DNA from: Coprobacter sp.
GTDB lineage: Bacteria > Bacteroidota > Bacteroidia > Bacteroidales > UBA11471
DNA: 35,314 bases
Reading direction: 5' to 3'
Assembly (NCBI GenBank): GCA_017462265.1
Contig: JAFTRN010000041.1
Location: 1-35,314 of the forward strand
Positions within the stretch are counted from its first letter, which is position 1, and every line of letters starts with the position of its first letter. Made by a program: the position numbers and the translations under genes. This document shows, in pieces, positions 17,379 to 27,511 of this stretch. The notes under the pieces were generated by a model. It was not told the DNA's origin. It did no database searches and was given only the letters and a program-made list of their open reading frames with translations.

Positions 17379-20342
17379 TTATTTGTTTACATGTGGTTTT
17401 ATAACTATGCCCATACTCTTTTTACCATTGATTTTCACGGTCAGCGGTTGGTCAAATCGCAACACTCGCAAGAATTGCGATTCATGCACCGCCTCTATGG
17501 CATTGAGATAGGCCTCGTCGTAGAGACTGTTTTCGACTTGAGGATTGAGTGTGAAATATCCTACGCCAAAGGAGGTAAGATTTTGGAAGAAGTGGGTACC
17601 CTGGCTTGGTTCGATAAAATAGCTCGACAATGCGGTCTCTACAATAAGACGCGCCGCCGAGATATGGGGCCATTTCACCGGTATGCCCAGCGCTGTATCG
17701 CTCGAGCCCCAACGTCCGGGGCCTATGAGTATATAGTTCTCTCCTCGATCGAGGAAGCCCTTATTTATCTTTTCTATTTCGCGAGCTATCAGCGAATTGT
17801 TCGACGACAAGAAATTTTCACTCTTCACATACACGATATAATGTATGTCCGACATCACACCATGCCCGAGGGCCGATGAGGTTTTCAGCAACAAATCCTC
17901 ATCGGAAATTTCAGTAATCTCATCATCGCGCATCTCTTTGGCATCGACTATGGGGCGTATCTGCAACCAATAGAGCGCACCCTTGGGGTGTTGCTCATTG
18001 GGTAGAATACCTGCAAATTCTATCTCTACCTGTCGGCCCATATCGTGCGAGCCATATTCGAGCATCATCTCGAGCAGAGCCGAGAGCGGGAATATCTTGT
18101 GTTGTAATATATTGGCAAAAGTCACAACCTTACGACCTCCATCATAATATCCGTCGCGTATTATCTGGTCATAAGGGTCAAACGTCGATACCATACCCCG
18201 CAACGAGTTATCGGCCTCGGCATCGCGTATCGACAAACGTAATAGGTTGAAGCTGTCATCGACCTCGAAATGCTCCTGCATATTCTTGAGATCAAGAGCG
18301 TAAAAGCGCGTCTGCGTATCGCGCAAAGCCAGATCGAGGGTACTCGTCTGCAGCACCTTATTGGGGTGCTTGGGCGAGAATCGCAAACTGCGACCGCCAT
18401 CGACGATATACTTACCCAGACCCACGGCAACATCTACCACCCCGTCTTCGGCGGCCTCGTCGTTGATGGGATAATAGTTGAGCGAACGACCCACGCCGGC
18501 AAACGACGGGTAATAACGGTCGCCATATTGCGTACCTACCACCTCTTGCAATATAATAGCCATCTTTTCTTGGTCTATCACATTGGATGTGGCTGTCATA
18601 TAGGCCTTACTATCGGAATAGAATACCGACGCGTACACACCTTTTATAGCAGCCGACAACATACGATACATCTCGTCGCGATCGGGCAAGAAAGGTATCA
18701 TATAGGTCGAATACACCCCGGCAAAGGGTTGGTAGTGCGAGTCTTCGAGCAAGCTCGATGAGCGTATGGCAATAGGTCGTCCCACCACCTCGAAAAAAGC
18801 CAGCACATCTTCTTTGAGCCTCTCGGGTAACTCCGCAGCCAAGAAATGTTCCAATATCTCCTCATCGGGAATATCCGACAGAGCTACTTGGTACAGATTG
18901 TTCGCGTCCATGAACTCATCGAATATGTCGGTACAGAGTACAACGGTCTTAGGCACCGTCACACTCACCCCCTCATAATCTTCGAGTATAGGGTGGCGCT
19001 TAATGAGCGAGTCGATAAATGCCAAGCCACGTCCTTTACCACCTAACGAGCCTTGACCGATACGGGCAAAATTGGAATATTTATCGAAACGATTACGTTC
19101 AAAAATGGCCACAACGCCCCTATTTTTCATCTTACGATAGAGCACGATGGAGTCGAATATCTCCTGCCGTATCTCGGGTATCTCATCGAGATTATTGGGC
19201 CAACGCCGGCGAACCAACTCGGCTAGAGGGAACATAGCCCGAGAATAGAGCCAACGCGATATGTGATTACGCGAGGCGTGATAGAGCAATGAATCGGCCG
19301 GTATGGAGAGTATATTCTGCTGTAAATCCTTCAGTTGCTTGATAGCAATAATCACCTCTCCCGTATTCGGATTGATAAACTCAAAATCACCGAAACCGAA
19401 GTTCCGCATGATGGCTTTTCGCAAATCCACCGGCAATTTTTTGGAATTTTTATCCAAGAAACAGGCGTTCAAAGCCAACGCCGGTTCTTCATTTTCCACC
19501 TCCGACGACTCTATGATGATGGGAATAAAGGGGTCTTTCTCACGCACGTATGAGCAGAATTTGAGACCGGCCTTCGAATCCTTGGTTCCGTCGCGCATAA
19601 ACGACACGTCGGATATGATACCCAACATATTGTTGGCGTATTTCTTATACATATTCATCGCCTCTTCATACGAGCGGGCGAGTTTTATTTTAGGCCGTCC
19701 GCGCATACGCAGCATCTGCTCATGCTCATTGAGCGCCTCGGTCGAGAATATCTGCGACTGTTTCAACACGAACTTATAGAGGTGGGGAAGTACCGACGAA
19801 TAGAAGCGCACCGAGTCCTCGACCAGCATGATAATCTGCACGCCCGACTTTATATCCTCCTCTATGTTCATCTCATCTTCGAGCAACTTCACTATCGCCA
19901 GCAACAGGTCGGTATTACCCAACCAACTGAACACATAATCTACTCCGCTGAGGTCCTCCTTTTCGAGCCGTCGCGACACCTCTCGCGAGAAGGGAGTGAG
20001 CAATACGATGGGAATATCGGGATAGTGATGTTTTATCTCTTTAGCCTTTTCGTATGTATCACTATGCTCTACGTCGGGAATAGTGATTATGAGGTCAAAT
20101 CGTTTGGAAGCGAGTTCATTGAAGGCCTCATCGAGATTGGTCACCTGCGTCACACGGGGCGGAGAACTGAGGTTGAGCGACGTATATTCAAAAAATATCT
20201 GCTCCTCCACACGCCCATCCTCTTCGAGGATAAACGCATCGTAAACCGAGGCCACCAATAACACGTTGAAGATACGTTTCTGCATCAAGTTGGCAAACGA
20301 CGTATCTTTCAGATATAGTTGTTTTATATTGTTCCCTTCCAT
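17379..20342 (-). CDS. Fusion of two receiver-like domains with a PPDK/PEP-synthase ATP-binding domain
   Basis: 987 residues from the ATG at 20342 (MEGNNIKQLYLKD); a start at 20420 is possible but less likely. Residues 25-155 look like a degenerate receiver domain (VLLVASVYDA, DLIITIPD, IPIVLLTPFS). Residues 168-310 look like a second, better kept receiver (IIMLVEDS, ISD at 244-246, Lys298). From about 425 the protein matches the pyruvate phosphate dikinase PEP/pyruvate-binding type: GGKGRGL (434-440), IRSSSLLEDS (526-535), FAGVYST (540-546) and a late IGPGRWGSSD. The phospho-histidine and PEP-binding domains of true PPDK/PpsA were not seen. The enzyme activity is therefore uncertain and PEP synthesis alone is unlikely. 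Such proteins occur widely in Bacteroidetes but lack a known role. Confidence 0.85.
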   Translation of the reverse strand: MEGNNIKQLYLKDTSFANLMQKRIFNVLLVASVYDAFILEEDGRVEEQIFFEYTSLNLSSPPRVTQVTNLDEAFNELASKRFDLIITIPDVEHSDTYEKAKEIKHHYPDIPIVLLTPFSREVSRRLEKEDLSGVDYVFSWLGNTDLLLAIVKLLEDEMNIEEDIKSGVQIIMLVEDSVRFYSSVLPHLYKFVLKQSQIFSTEALNEHEQMLRMRGRPKIKLARSYEEAMNMYKKYANNMLGIISDVSFMRDGTKDSKAGLKFCSYVREKDPFIPIIIESSEVENEEPALALNACFLDKNSKKLPVDLRKAIMRNFGFGDFEFINPNTGEVIIAIKQLKDLQQNILSIPADSLLYHASRNHISRWLYSRAMFPLAELVRRRWPNNLDEIPEIRQEIFDSIVLYRKMKNRGVVAIFERNRFDKYSNFARIGQGSLGGKGRGLAFIDSLIKRHPILEDYEGVSVTVPKTVVLCTDIFDEFMDANNLYQVALSDIPDEEILEHFLAAELPERLKEDVLAFFEVVGRPIAIRSSSLLEDSHYQPFAGVYSTYMIPFLPDRDEMYRMLSAAIKGVYASVFYSDSKAYMTATSNVIDQEKMAIILQEVVGTQYGDRYYPSFAGVGRSLNYYPINDEAAEDGVVDVAVGLGKYIVDGGRSLRFSPKHPNKVLQTSTLDLALRDTQTRFYALDLKNMQEHFEVDDSFNLLRLSIRDAEADNSLRGMVSTFDPYDQIIRDGYYDGGRKVVTFANILQHKIFPLSALLEMMLEYGSHDMGRQVEIEFAGILPNEQHPKGALYWLQIRPIVDAKEMRDDEITEISDEDLLLKTSSALGHGVMSDIHYIVYVKSENFLSSNNSLIAREIEKINKGFLDRGENYILIGPGRWGSSDTALGIPVKWPHISAARLIVETALSSYFIEPSQGTHFFQNLTSFGVGYFTLNPQVENSLYDEAYLNAIEAVHESQFLRVLRFDQPLTVKINGKKSMGIVIKPHVNK

Positions 20343-20427
20343 GATATCCACGCTGTTTTGAGTTCCTTTCAAGGGACTGAATAGGGCTGCTATCACCTTG
20401 CAATTGGTCGCACATAGCACTCTTTTA

Positions 20428-20435
20428 CAAAGCTA
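20428..20435 (-). promoter_or_regulatory. -7 box (TAGCTTTG) upstream of the receiver/PPDK-type gene
   Basis: The minus strand reads TAGCTTTG, matching TAnnTTTG, about 85 bases before the start at 20342. No clear -33 element at the usual spacing. Confidence 0.45.
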
Positions 20436-20534
20436 CAACCACAAATGAAATTGCGACTTCAAAAGTACGCACTTTTTTCGGATTTGAAAATATTTGAGGG
20501 GTAAAATTTATTCTTACTGAAATAGTTAAGCTCA

Positions 20535-20576
20535 AAAAAACGAGACAACCCCCGTAAGCGCACATCTCGGGATTGT
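20535..20576 (-). terminator. Probable terminator after the MFS gene
   Basis: On the minus strand, a GC-rich region with competing pairings (ATCTCG... with CGAGA, and ACAATCCC with GGGTTGT) is followed by a run of seven Ts (plus 20534-20540). It lies 220 bases beyond the MFS stop. The rest of the 454-base gap 20343-20796 shows no gene. Confidence 0.4.
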
Positions 20577-20796
20577 TTTATTTTATTAAAAACGTGTATT
20601 ATAAGCACTTATGCACAGGAAAAAAATGAATCACACACATTCCTCATCTGCCTTTATATTCCCCGGGCACACATTCCACAATAAGTCTACTTTTTGAATC
20701 CGGTACAAAAAACGAAAAATTTGGTGGAAAACGGCAAAGCCCACCCCTATATTTCAGAAACAGTTTATTATTAAACACTTACAAGAATTGCAGTTT

Positions 20797-21978
20797 TTAT
20801 CGCAATTTGTTGCGGAGAAAGTGGGGAGCGGTGACGTAACGGAAATAGAAAAATCCGACAAGTAACACTCCGAGCGATACGATATACGCCATGGTGTAGT
20901 CGGCAACATCGGCGATAGCCCCCCCGGCAAGCACACCGATGCCTATACCCAGATCCCACGAAGTGAAATAGGTAGAATTGGCCGTACCGCGCTGATTATG
21001 CTCGGCAAGATTTATAAACAGCGTTTGCACCGACGGGCATATAAATCCGTAGCCCAATCCCACAAAGAGCGCCGATACAAAATAGGGCAGCGGCATTTTG
21101 AAGAATATGAAGAGGCTGTAACCAATAAACAGCCACAATACACCCACTTGTATCAGCCCCGTAAGGTGCCCCCGATTGAGCAGGCGTCCGGTAAGCAATC
21201 GCGAGAATATAAGACCTACCGCCATAAGCGAGAAATAAAGTCCCGTACCCGACTCTATACCCACCTCGTTTTTGCCATACACCGCCAGATAGGTCGATAA
21301 CATACCATAACTGAACGAAAACATACACACGGCTATCGCTCCCCGAGTACCTCGCAACAAGAAGAATCGGTCGAGCGACACGGCTGTCTGAGGTACGAGT
21401 ACACGCTCTTTCCGTGGCACCTTCACCGTCGATACCAATATAAAACCTATAATTCCCCCTATGAGAGAGGTGAGAAATATGGAGTCGTAATTGTGTGTCA
21501 ATTCGTGTAGGTAAAGCGATACCGTAGGCCCCACGGCCATCGCCAGATTGTTGCTCACGCCATAATAACCTATACCCTCTCCGCGACGCGACGAAGGCAT
21601 TACATCGATAGCCACCGTACTATTCGACACGGTAAGTATTCCAAACGACAAGCCATGCAACGCCCGCACCACGGCAAAAGCCAATATAGTGGTTGCCACC
21701 AGATAACCGCCAAATATGACCGTGAAGATAGCGTAGCACACCAACAACAACGGTTTGCGCGCGAATGTATCGACCATAAACCCGGCAAACGGGCGCATGA
21801 ATAGAGCCGTCACCGTATAGAGCGACAACACCACACCCACCGTCGATTTATCGGCAGAGAATTGCTCGGTAAGATATAGTGGCAGAATGGGTAATAATAA
21901 ATAAAATGCAAAAAACAATAGAAAGTTCCCGCCACAGACGGCAAAGAACGACGAGGTCCAAAGCTTATCTTTTTCCAT
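20797..21978 (-). CDS. Major facilitator superfamily transporter
   Basis: 393 residues with about 12 hydrophobic segments. The MFS loop motif between TM2 and TM3 is visible as GFMVDTFARKPLLL (G-x-x-x-D-x-x-x-R-K/R-P). AGFMVDTFARKP and GRLLNRGHLTGLIQ mark the two repeated halves. It is probably a proton-driven drug or metabolite exporter of the DHA1 type. The substrate cannot be inferred. It is divergent from rubrerythrin, with overlapping promoter elements between them. Confidence 0.88.
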   Translation of the reverse strand: MEKDKLWTSSFFAVCGGNFLLFFAFYLLLPILPLYLTEQFSADKSTVGVVLSLYTVTALFMRPFAGFMVDTFARKPLLLVCYAIFTVIFGGYLVATTILAFAVVRALHGLSFGILTVSNSTVAIDVMPSSRRGEGIGYYGVSNNLAMAVGPTVSLYLHELTHNYDSIFLTSLIGGIIGFILVSTVKVPRKERVLVPQTAVSLDRFFLLRGTRGAIAVCMFSFSYGMLSTYLAVYGKNEVGIESGTGLYFSLMAVGLIFSRLLTGRLLNRGHLTGLIQVGVLWLFIGYSLFIFFKMPLPYFVSALFVGLGYGFICPSVQTLFINLAEHNQRGTANSTYFTSWDLGIGIGVLAGGAIADVADYTMAYIVSLGVLLVGFFYFRYVTAPHFLRNKLR

Positions 21979-21982
21979 ACAA

Positions 21983-22008
21983 TACCTTTGAAAACGGCGA
22001 CAAAGGTA
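21983..22008. promoter_or_regulatory. Inverted pair of -7 boxes between MFS and rubrerythrin genes
   Basis: TACCTTTG (21983-21990, plus strand) and CAAAGGTA (22001-22008, that is TACCTTTG on the minus strand) are exact inverted copies 10 bases apart. Each matches TAnnTTTG. The plus box would serve rubrerythrin with a leader of about 120 nt and the minus box the MFS gene, giving overlapping promoters. The pair could also be an operator. Confidence 0.45.
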
Positions 22009-22117
22009 GATAATATTTCGTTTTGACGTACTTCCTATCGGGTATTTGAGAAAATTTTTTCAAACCAAAGACACACCTTGCTTGTTCTTATCGTACCACA
22101 TCTCAAAATCCATAAAT

Positions 22118-22693
22118 ATGAAACTGAAAGGCTCTTTTACCGAACAAAACCTATTGAAAGCATTCGCCGGCGAATCGCAAGCCCGTAATCGTTATACCTT
22201 CTTTGCCCAAACGGCTAAAGAGGAAGGATACGAACAGATTGCCGGTATTTTCAACGAGACTGCCGACCAAGAACTGGCTCACGCTCGACGATTTTTCAAT
22301 TTCCTCACCGAGGGAGGCTTGGTACTCATCAATGCCGAATATCCGGCGGGACGTATTGGCAACACACGTGAGAATCTGCTCGAAGCCGCCGAAGGTGAAC
22401 TGCTCGAATGGTCGGACTTGTACAGCAACTTCTCCACCACCGCTCTCGACGAGGGGTTCAATGATGTAGCTACCGCATTCCGCATGATAGCCCGAGTGGA
22501 AGAGTTTCACGAGTGGCGATACCGCAAACTGCTCGCCCGTCTCGAAGAGCAAGATATGTTCCGTCGCGAGGAGCCTATCAAATGGCAATGTCGCAACTGC
22601 GGTTATATACACGAGGGCACTACTCCTCCCGACAAATGCCCTGCCTGCCAATACGCCAAGGCCTATTTCGAGCCCAAACGTATGAATTATTAG
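22118..22693 (+). CDS. rbr: Rubrerythrin
   Basis: 191 residues from the ATG at 22118 (MKLKGSFTEQN). The di-iron four-helix domain has its iron ligands in FAGESQARNRY, NETADQELAHARRF and RVEEFHEWRYRKLL. The C-terminal rubredoxin-like knuckle has CRNCGYIHEG and CPACQYAKAYF, the two CxxC pairs that bind one iron. Rubrerythrin reduces hydrogen peroxide in the cytoplasm of anaerobes. A single gene ending in a strong terminator. Confidence 0.97.
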   Translation: MKLKGSFTEQNLLKAFAGESQARNRYTFFAQTAKEEGYEQIAGIFNETADQELAHARRFFNFLTEGGLVLINAEYPAGRIGNTRENLLEAAEGELLEWSDLYSNFSTTALDEGFNDVATAFRMIARVEEFHEWRYRKLLARLEEQDMFRREEPIKWQCRNCGYIHEGTTPPDKCPACQYAKAYFEPKRMNY

Positions 22694-22759
22694 AAACTGT
22701 TTTGTTCTTAATACATCTACGGTCGGCCGTCACGACCGCACATTTTCGCTTAATCGCTA

Positions 22760-22781
22760 CGGGGTGGAATTATCCACCCCG
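22760..22781. terminator. Bidirectional terminator between rubrerythrin and GH105-like genes
   Basis: CGGGGTGGA (22760-22768) and TCCACCCCG (22773-22781) form a 9-bp stem with a 4-nt loop, followed by CATTTTTT on the plus strand. The genes on either side converge. Confidence 0.85.
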
Positions 22782-22805
22782 CATTTTTTCAAACCTTAAG
22801 TAGCT

Positions 22806-24146
22806 TTATCTCAATTCATATTCGAGAGAGGCCATAATGAATGAGCCTACGGCCTTGCCCTCGTTCTCGGCAAGCCCCGTATCTTTACCACACAAGTAAT
22901 AGTTGGTCGTGCCCGTGCGCGAATGATCTTTTGCCGGGCCCAGACCGGCCGAAGCGCACGACTGCACAATATCTATCTTATCGCCATTGGGGCGTATAAA
23001 TGTGGTCAATAGCCCTTGATAAGCCTTCTCGGCAACAGGCATATAGGTTGTCTTGTCGAGCAATCCGAGGCGTATTCCTTTGAGATAGGCATAGGTAAAT
23101 ATCGACGATGCCGAAGCCTCTAAATAATTAGACTTATCGCCTACGTTATAGGTCTTGCCGGCAACTTCGTCACCCACGCCATCGCCCTTCATGGTAGCGT
23201 CGTATTGCAACAACTGATACCACACACCGCTCTCCGCGTCTTGCCAACGAGCCAATCCGGCTGCCACCTGTTGCAAAATATTCAGTACGGCAGGATAATC
23301 GGCATGGTCGCGCGGCATATATTCGAGTACATCGACCAAGGCGGCAAAATACCAACCCATACCTCGCGCCCAGAATTCTCGACTACACCCCTTGAACGGC
23401 TCCGTCTTATTGGCCCAGAAGGAGTTTTCATCATCGGGCGTGGCCGACCACGCATGATAGTTCAACTGTTTATCGGCATCGTAGGTATAGTGATGTATGG
23501 TCTTGAACTGATGTGCTATATCGGTCCAACTCTGTTCATTCTCCTCCTCCTCATTTTCGGCGCCGAAACTATGTTGCCACTGCGCATAGATGGGCGAGCC
23601 CATAAACAAGCCGTCGAGCCACATCTGATTGGGATATACCGCCTTATGGAAAAATCCGCCCGCACCGGGCAACTCATCGGCGATACGCGAATGGTCATAT
23701 TTCAGTTTGTTGCGAATAAGCGTTGCTGCCGTTTTATAACGTTCGGCATCGATCACGTTACCTTTTTTCAATTCTTCTCGATAGAGCGTGAAATAGATGT
23801 TTCCGGCAGGCAGGTCATCGATATTGCTCGGTCGCAAAGCATTTTTACCCTTCTTATTGAAAATCATCGTACCATCTTCATTGGTACTGCCATCGGCAAA
23901 GGCTTTCACGGCATCATAATACTCGGTATGTTCGGGATATGCTATCCAAGTTTTCAGCACGGCATTCGCCACAAGGCCCGACACATAGTCCCAACCGGTA
24001 TTGGCCAACAGCTCCTGATAGCCGCGGTTGCAATAAAAATCGCCTAATCCGTGCGACTCGACCATTTGTTGCGAATAGGGTTTCGGTGATTGCATACATG
24101 CCGACAGACACAACATCGAGAATAGCATTAACAGAGTTTGTTTCAT
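22806..24146 (-). CDS. GH88/GH105-type unsaturated glycuronyl hydrolase lipoprotein
   Basis: 446 residues with a lipoprotein signal ending LSAC (Cys17). The alpha/alpha-barrel features of the YteR/GH105 group are present: QMWLDGLFMGSPIYAQW with Asp178 as the likely catalytic residue, REFWARGMGWYFAALVDVLEYMP, SGVWYQLLQ and a C-terminal NYYLCGKDTGLAENEGKAVG. Such enzymes hydrolyse unsaturated galacturonyl or glucuronyl residues left by polysaccharide lyases, as in rhamnogalacturonan use. No lyase or SusC/D pair is adjacent, so the substrate is open. A palindromic repeat lies 22 bases upstream of the start. Confidence 0.88.
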   Translation of the reverse strand: MKQTLLMLFSMLCLSACMQSPKPYSQQMVESHGLGDFYCNRGYQELLANTGWDYVSGLVANAVLKTWIAYPEHTEYYDAVKAFADGSTNEDGTMIFNKKGKNALRPSNIDDLPAGNIYFTLYREELKKGNVIDAERYKTAATLIRNKLKYDHSRIADELPGAGGFFHKAVYPNQMWLDGLFMGSPIYAQWQHSFGAENEEEENEQSWTDIAHQFKTIHHYTYDADKQLNYHAWSATPDDENSFWANKTEPFKGCSREFWARGMGWYFAALVDVLEYMPRDHADYPAVLNILQQVAAGLARWQDAESGVWYQLLQYDATMKGDGVGDEVAGKTYNVGDKSNYLEASASSIFTYAYLKGIRLGLLDKTTYMPVAEKAYQGLLTTFIRPNGDKIDIVQSCASAGLGPAKDHSRTGTTNYYLCGKDTGLAENEGKAVGSFIMASLEYELR

Positions 24147-24168
24147 GGTTTTGGAGTTTCAGAATTTA

Positions 24169-24236
24169 AGAAGTTGTTTCAAATTTTGTTTCTTGAAGCC
24201 GTAATAAATTTTTCAAGAAAAATCAAAACAGCTTCT
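24169..24236. repeat. Intergenic palindromic repeat copy
   Basis: Ends AGAAGTTGTTTCAAATTTT and AAAAATCAAAACAGCTTCT are near inverted copies; the middle reads CTTGAAGCCGTAATAAATTT. It is shared with 27413-27494 and 29466-29546. Confidence 0.75.
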
Positions 24237-24304
24237 ATCTGCGTTTGTTCGATGTGCAAATATATCATATTTAAGCGAATTGCCAAAAGAAAAAGAAATT
24301 TTGC

Positions 24305-24333
24305 TTTGCTATCATTTTATTGTTGTACCTTTG
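24305..24333 (+). promoter_or_regulatory. Promoter upstream of panB
   Basis: TTTG (24305-24308), 17 bases, then TACCTTTG (24326-24333) match the Bacteroides -33/-7 pattern, 30 bases before the panB ATG at 24364. Confidence 0.65.
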
Positions 24334-24363
24334 CAGCATCGGACTATTCAAACCCCAAAACAC

Positions 24364-25182
24364 ATGTCAACCTATACCGAAGACAATCGAAAAGTGACCA
24401 CGCATCGCCTAAGCGAAATGAAAAGCCGTGGTGAAAAAATTTCTATGCTCACCGCCTACGATTATTCGATGGCGACGCTGATAGACCAAGCCGGAATGGA
24501 CGTGATATTGGTAGGCGACTCGGCCTCGAACGTGATGGCGGGAAATACCACTACCCTACCCATGACTCTCGACCAGATGATATATCACGGACAATCGGTA
24601 GTACGTGCCGTGAAACGGGCTTTGGTCGTTGTAGATATGCCCTTTGGCACCTATCAAGGCAACTCCATCGAAGCTTTGGCCTCGGCCGTGCGTATCATGA
24701 AAGAGACCGGAGCCGATGCCGTGAAGATGGAGGGCGGAGAAGAGATACGCGAATCCGTATCCCGCATATTGAGCGCGGGTATTCCCGTCATGGGACATCT
24801 CGGTCTTACGCCACAATCGATCAACAAATTTGGTACATACGCCGTGCGTGCCAAAGAAGAGAGCGAGGCGCAACAACTCATCAAAGACGCCCACATGCTC
24901 GAACAGCTCGGCTGTTTTGCCATCGTACTCGAAAAAATTCCGGCCAAACTGGCCGCTCGGGTAGCCGAGGAAGTTAGCGTGCCTATCATAGGTATAGGTG
25001 CCGGTGGCGGTGTCGATGGGCAAGTACTGGTCGTACACGATATGCTGGGTATCAACAAAAATTTCTCGCCTCGCTTCTTGCGCAGATATGCCGACCTCAA
25101 TACGATTATGACCAATGCCATAAAGCAATATATCGATGATGTGAAAACGCGAGACTTCCCCAACGAATCAGAGCAATACTAA
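24364..25182 (+). CDS. panB: 3-methyl-2-oxobutanoate hydroxymethyltransferase PanB
   Basis: 272 residues from the ATG at 24364 ([10 protein letters not shown]). An in-frame extension to 24280 contains the promoter, so it is excluded. Landmarks: [26 protein letters not shown] (metal-binding Asp), [18 protein letters not shown] region, [32 protein letters not shown] and VHDMLGI. It adds a hydroxymethyl group from methylene-THF to ketoisovalerate in pantothenate synthesis. Stands as a single gene before a terminator. Confidence 0.97.
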   Translation: MSTYTEDNRKVTTHRLSEMKSRGEKISMLTAYDYSMATLIDQAGMDVILVGDSASNVMAGNTTTLPMTLDQMIYHGQSVVRAVKRALVVVDMPFGTYQGNSIEALASAVRIMKETGADAVKMEGGEEIRESVSRILSAGIPVMGHLGLTPQSINKFGTYAVRAKEESEAQQLIKDAHMLEQLGCFAIVLEKIPAKLAARVAEEVSVPIIGIGAGGGVDGQVLVVHDMLGINKNFSPRFLRRYADLNTIMTNAIKQYIDDVKTRDFPNESEQY

Positions 25183-25212
25183 AAAACTGTTTGATATTTG
25201 CTTCTAAAAATA

Positions 25213-25240
25213 CGAGGGCGTACCAATCGGTACGCCCTCG
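25213..25240. terminator. Bidirectional terminator between panB and DUF3109 genes
   Basis: CGAGGGCGTACC (25213-25224) and GGTACGCCCTCG (25229-25240) pair perfectly over 12 bp around AATC. The genes on either side converge. Confidence 0.85.
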
Positions 25241-25263
25241 CTTATTGTGTGTTACAAGACTTA

Positions 25264-25890
25264 TCAGAGGGTTCCTTCCTCTTTTTGTCGCAGATATACC
25301 TCGGCCGTCTGTTGCAACTCGTCATACCATTTCTCTCCGAAACAGCGTATAAGCGGTTCTCGCAAGAATTGATACACTTTCACGCCCTCTTTACGGCCCA
25401 AAACCTCGGCGGCTTTACATATCTTCCACCGATGATAATTCACTGCCGTAAACGATGGATAGCGGGTGAGACGCACGGGATAGAGGTGGCACGATATCGG
25501 TTTGTAGAACGATACCCGCCCCTCGCGATAGGCCTTCTCTATGGCACACATACACATACCATCGCTACCATAGCAGGTGAATACGCAATCTTTGTCATTG
25601 ACGATAGAGGTTACCAAGTCGCCCTCCTCATCGACATAGGCCACCCCTTGCTCTTCTATCACTTTCTGAGCCGCCGGCGTAAGGTCGTTCCACACCTCGG
25701 GCAAGAGCTTTTTCAGTATGGTATGCTCCTCCTCGGTAATTGGCGCACCGGCATCGCCCTCGATGCAACAAGCGCCTTTACAAGCGTCGAGATTGCAGAT
25801 AAAATTCCGCTCCACGACATCGAGACTTATCAGTGCGTCGCCTATCTGCAACATATCTTCTTCGTATGTACTCAATCTTTGATAAGACAT
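25264..25890 (-). CDS. DUF3109 family cysteine-rich protein
   Basis: 208 residues. Cys-rich motifs typical of DUF3109 are visible: [18 protein letters not shown] at residues 31-48, [20 protein letters not shown] in the middle, and SCHLYPVRL followed by WKIC. They suggest a metal or Fe-S site, similar to the YkgJ-type CxxxxCC families. Function unknown. It starts inside the end of gpmI (19-base overlap), so the two are translationally linked. Confidence 0.85.
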   Translation of the reverse strand: MSYQRLSTYEEDMLQIGDALISLDVVERNFICNLDACKGACCIEGDAGAPITEEEHTILKKLLPEVWNDLTPAAQKVIEEQGVAYVDEEGDLVTSIVNDKDCVFTCYGSDGMCMCAIEKAYREGRVSFYKPISCHLYPVRLTRYPSFTAVNYHRWKICKAAEVLGRKEGVKVYQFLREPLIRCFGEKWYDELQQTAEVYLRQKEEGTL

Positions 25891-27398
25891 TTACCCGACA
25901 TCTCGGCAGGGGTATCGATACCCATGATATGACACAGCGAGGGTGCTACATCGGCCAGAATACCATTCTCTACACAAGCATTTTTATTCTGCGTTACATA
26001 CACAAACGGCACGGGGTTGAGCGAGTGCGCCGTGTTGGGGGTATCGTCTTCGTTAAGTGCGTGATCGGCATTTCCGTGGTCGGCAATGATTATAGCCTCA
26101 TAGCCGTTAGCTACGGCGGTATCTATCACAGAACCCACACACTCATCGACAGCCACTACGGCACGACGTATCGCATCGTACACACCGGTATGGCCTACCA
26201 TATCGCCATTGGCAAAATTGCAGACAACCATGTCATACACACCCGAAGCAAGAGCCTTGTTCAGCGACTCGGTCACCTCATACACGCTCATTTCGGGTTT
26301 CAAGTCATAAGTAGCCACTTTGGGCGAAGGTATCAATATACGATCCTCTCCCTCGAACTCGGCCTCGCGACCACCCGAGAAGAAGAATGTTACGTGAGCA
26401 TATTTTTCGGTCTCGGCAATACGCAACTGCTTGCGACCGGCTTTTGCCACTACCTCGCCGAGGGTATTTGCCACATTCTCTTTGTCGAACAAGATGTACA
26501 ATCCCGTGAATTTGGCATCGTAGGGCGTCATACAGCAATAGTAGAGGGGCATCGTGTGCATACCGGCCTCGGGCATATCTTGTTGTGTAAGCACGATAGT
26601 GAGCTCTTTGGCGCGGTCGTTACGATAATTAAAAAATATCACCACATCGTCGGGTTCAATCACAGCGACCGGTTTTCCGGCGGCATCGACGTGTACGATA
26701 GGTTTTATAAACTCGTCGGTCACATCGGCATCATACGAAGCCTGCATGGCGGCAACCATGTCGGTGGCAGGGGTACCCACACCGTTTACGAGCAGGTCAT
26801 AGGCTTCTTTCACACGCTCCCAACGTTTGTCACGGTCCATGGCATAATAGCGACCAATTATCGAAGCGATTTTACCGCCGGTAGTGGTCAGATGTTTGTC
26901 GAGTGCCTCTATAAAACCTTTACCGCTGCGAGGGTCGGTATCGCGACCGTCCATAAAACAGTGTACGTAATGGTCGGCTATACCATATTCACGAGCAATG
27001 TCGCATAGGGCAAACAAGTGATCGAGCGAGCTATGTACACCGCCATCGGAAACGAGGCCCATAAAATGCACCTTTTTCCCATTGTCGCGAGCGTAAGTAA
27101 AGGCTTTTACCACTTCGGGATTGGTGAGTATCGACTTGTCTTGACAAGCACGATTGATTTTCACCAAGTCTTGATATACCACACGACCTGCTCCGATATT
27201 GAGGTGTCCCACTTCCGAGTTACCCATTTGGCCATCGGGCAAACCCACGTTTTCGCCGGAGGCTTGCAATTGTGAATGGGGATATTCGGCCATCAATTTA
27301 TCCCAATGCGGAGTCGGGGTATTATAGATTACATCGTCTTTGGCATGGTCGCCGAGGCCCCAGCCGTCGAGAATCAATAAGAATGCTTTTTTGTTCAT
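25872..27398 (-). CDS. gpmI: 2,3-bisphosphoglycerate-independent phosphoglycerate mutase GpmI
   Basis: 508 residues. [10 protein letters not shown] carries the metal-binding Asp11; [20 protein letters not shown] carries the phospho-accepting Ser61. [58 protein letters not shown] and [10 protein letters not shown] complete the active site. It interconverts 3- and 2-phosphoglycerate in glycolysis. It follows the acyl-CoA synthetase gene on the minus strand, with a palindromic repeat between them that ends 15 bases before its start. Confidence 0.97.
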   Translation of the reverse strand: MNKKAFLLILDGWGLGDHAKDDVIYNTPTPHWDKLMAEYPHSQLQASGENVGLPDGQMGNSEVGHLNIGAGRVVYQDLVKINRACQDKSILTNPEVVKAFTYARDNGKKVHFMGLVSDGGVHSSLDHLFALCDIAREYGIADHYVHCFMDGRDTDPRSGKGFIEALDKHLTTTGGKIASIIGRYYAMDRDKRWERVKEAYDLLVNGVGTPATDMVAAMQASYDADVTDEFIKPIVHVDAAGKPVAVIEPDDVVIFFNYRNDRAKELTIVLTQQDMPEAGMHTMPLYYCCMTPYDAKFTGLYILFDKENVANTLGEVVAKAGRKQLRIAETEKYAHVTFFFSGGREAEFEGEDRILIPSPKVATYDLKPEMSVYEVTESLNKALASGVYDMVVCNFANGDMVGHTGVYDAIRRAVVAVDECVGSVIDTAVANGYEAIIIADHGNADHALNEDDTPNTAHSLNPVPFVYVTQNKNACVENGILADVAPSLCHIMGIDTPAEMSGKCLIKD

Positions 27399-27412
27399 TG
27401 TTGTAGATTTTT

Positions 27413-27494
27413 AGAAGCTGTTTAAATTTTATTTGTAGAAACTTTGTTTTTTGAAGCCGTAATAAATTTTCTAAGAAAATTCAAAACAGGTTCT
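27413..27494. repeat. Intergenic palindromic repeat copy
   Basis: AGAAGCTGTTTAAATTTT at one end and AAAATTCAAAACAGGTTCT at the other, with TTTTTTGAAGCCGTAATAAA in the middle. It lies between acyl-CoA synthetase and gpmI. Confidence 0.75.
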
Positions 27495-27511
27495 TAGATG
27501 TTGTTTCATTT

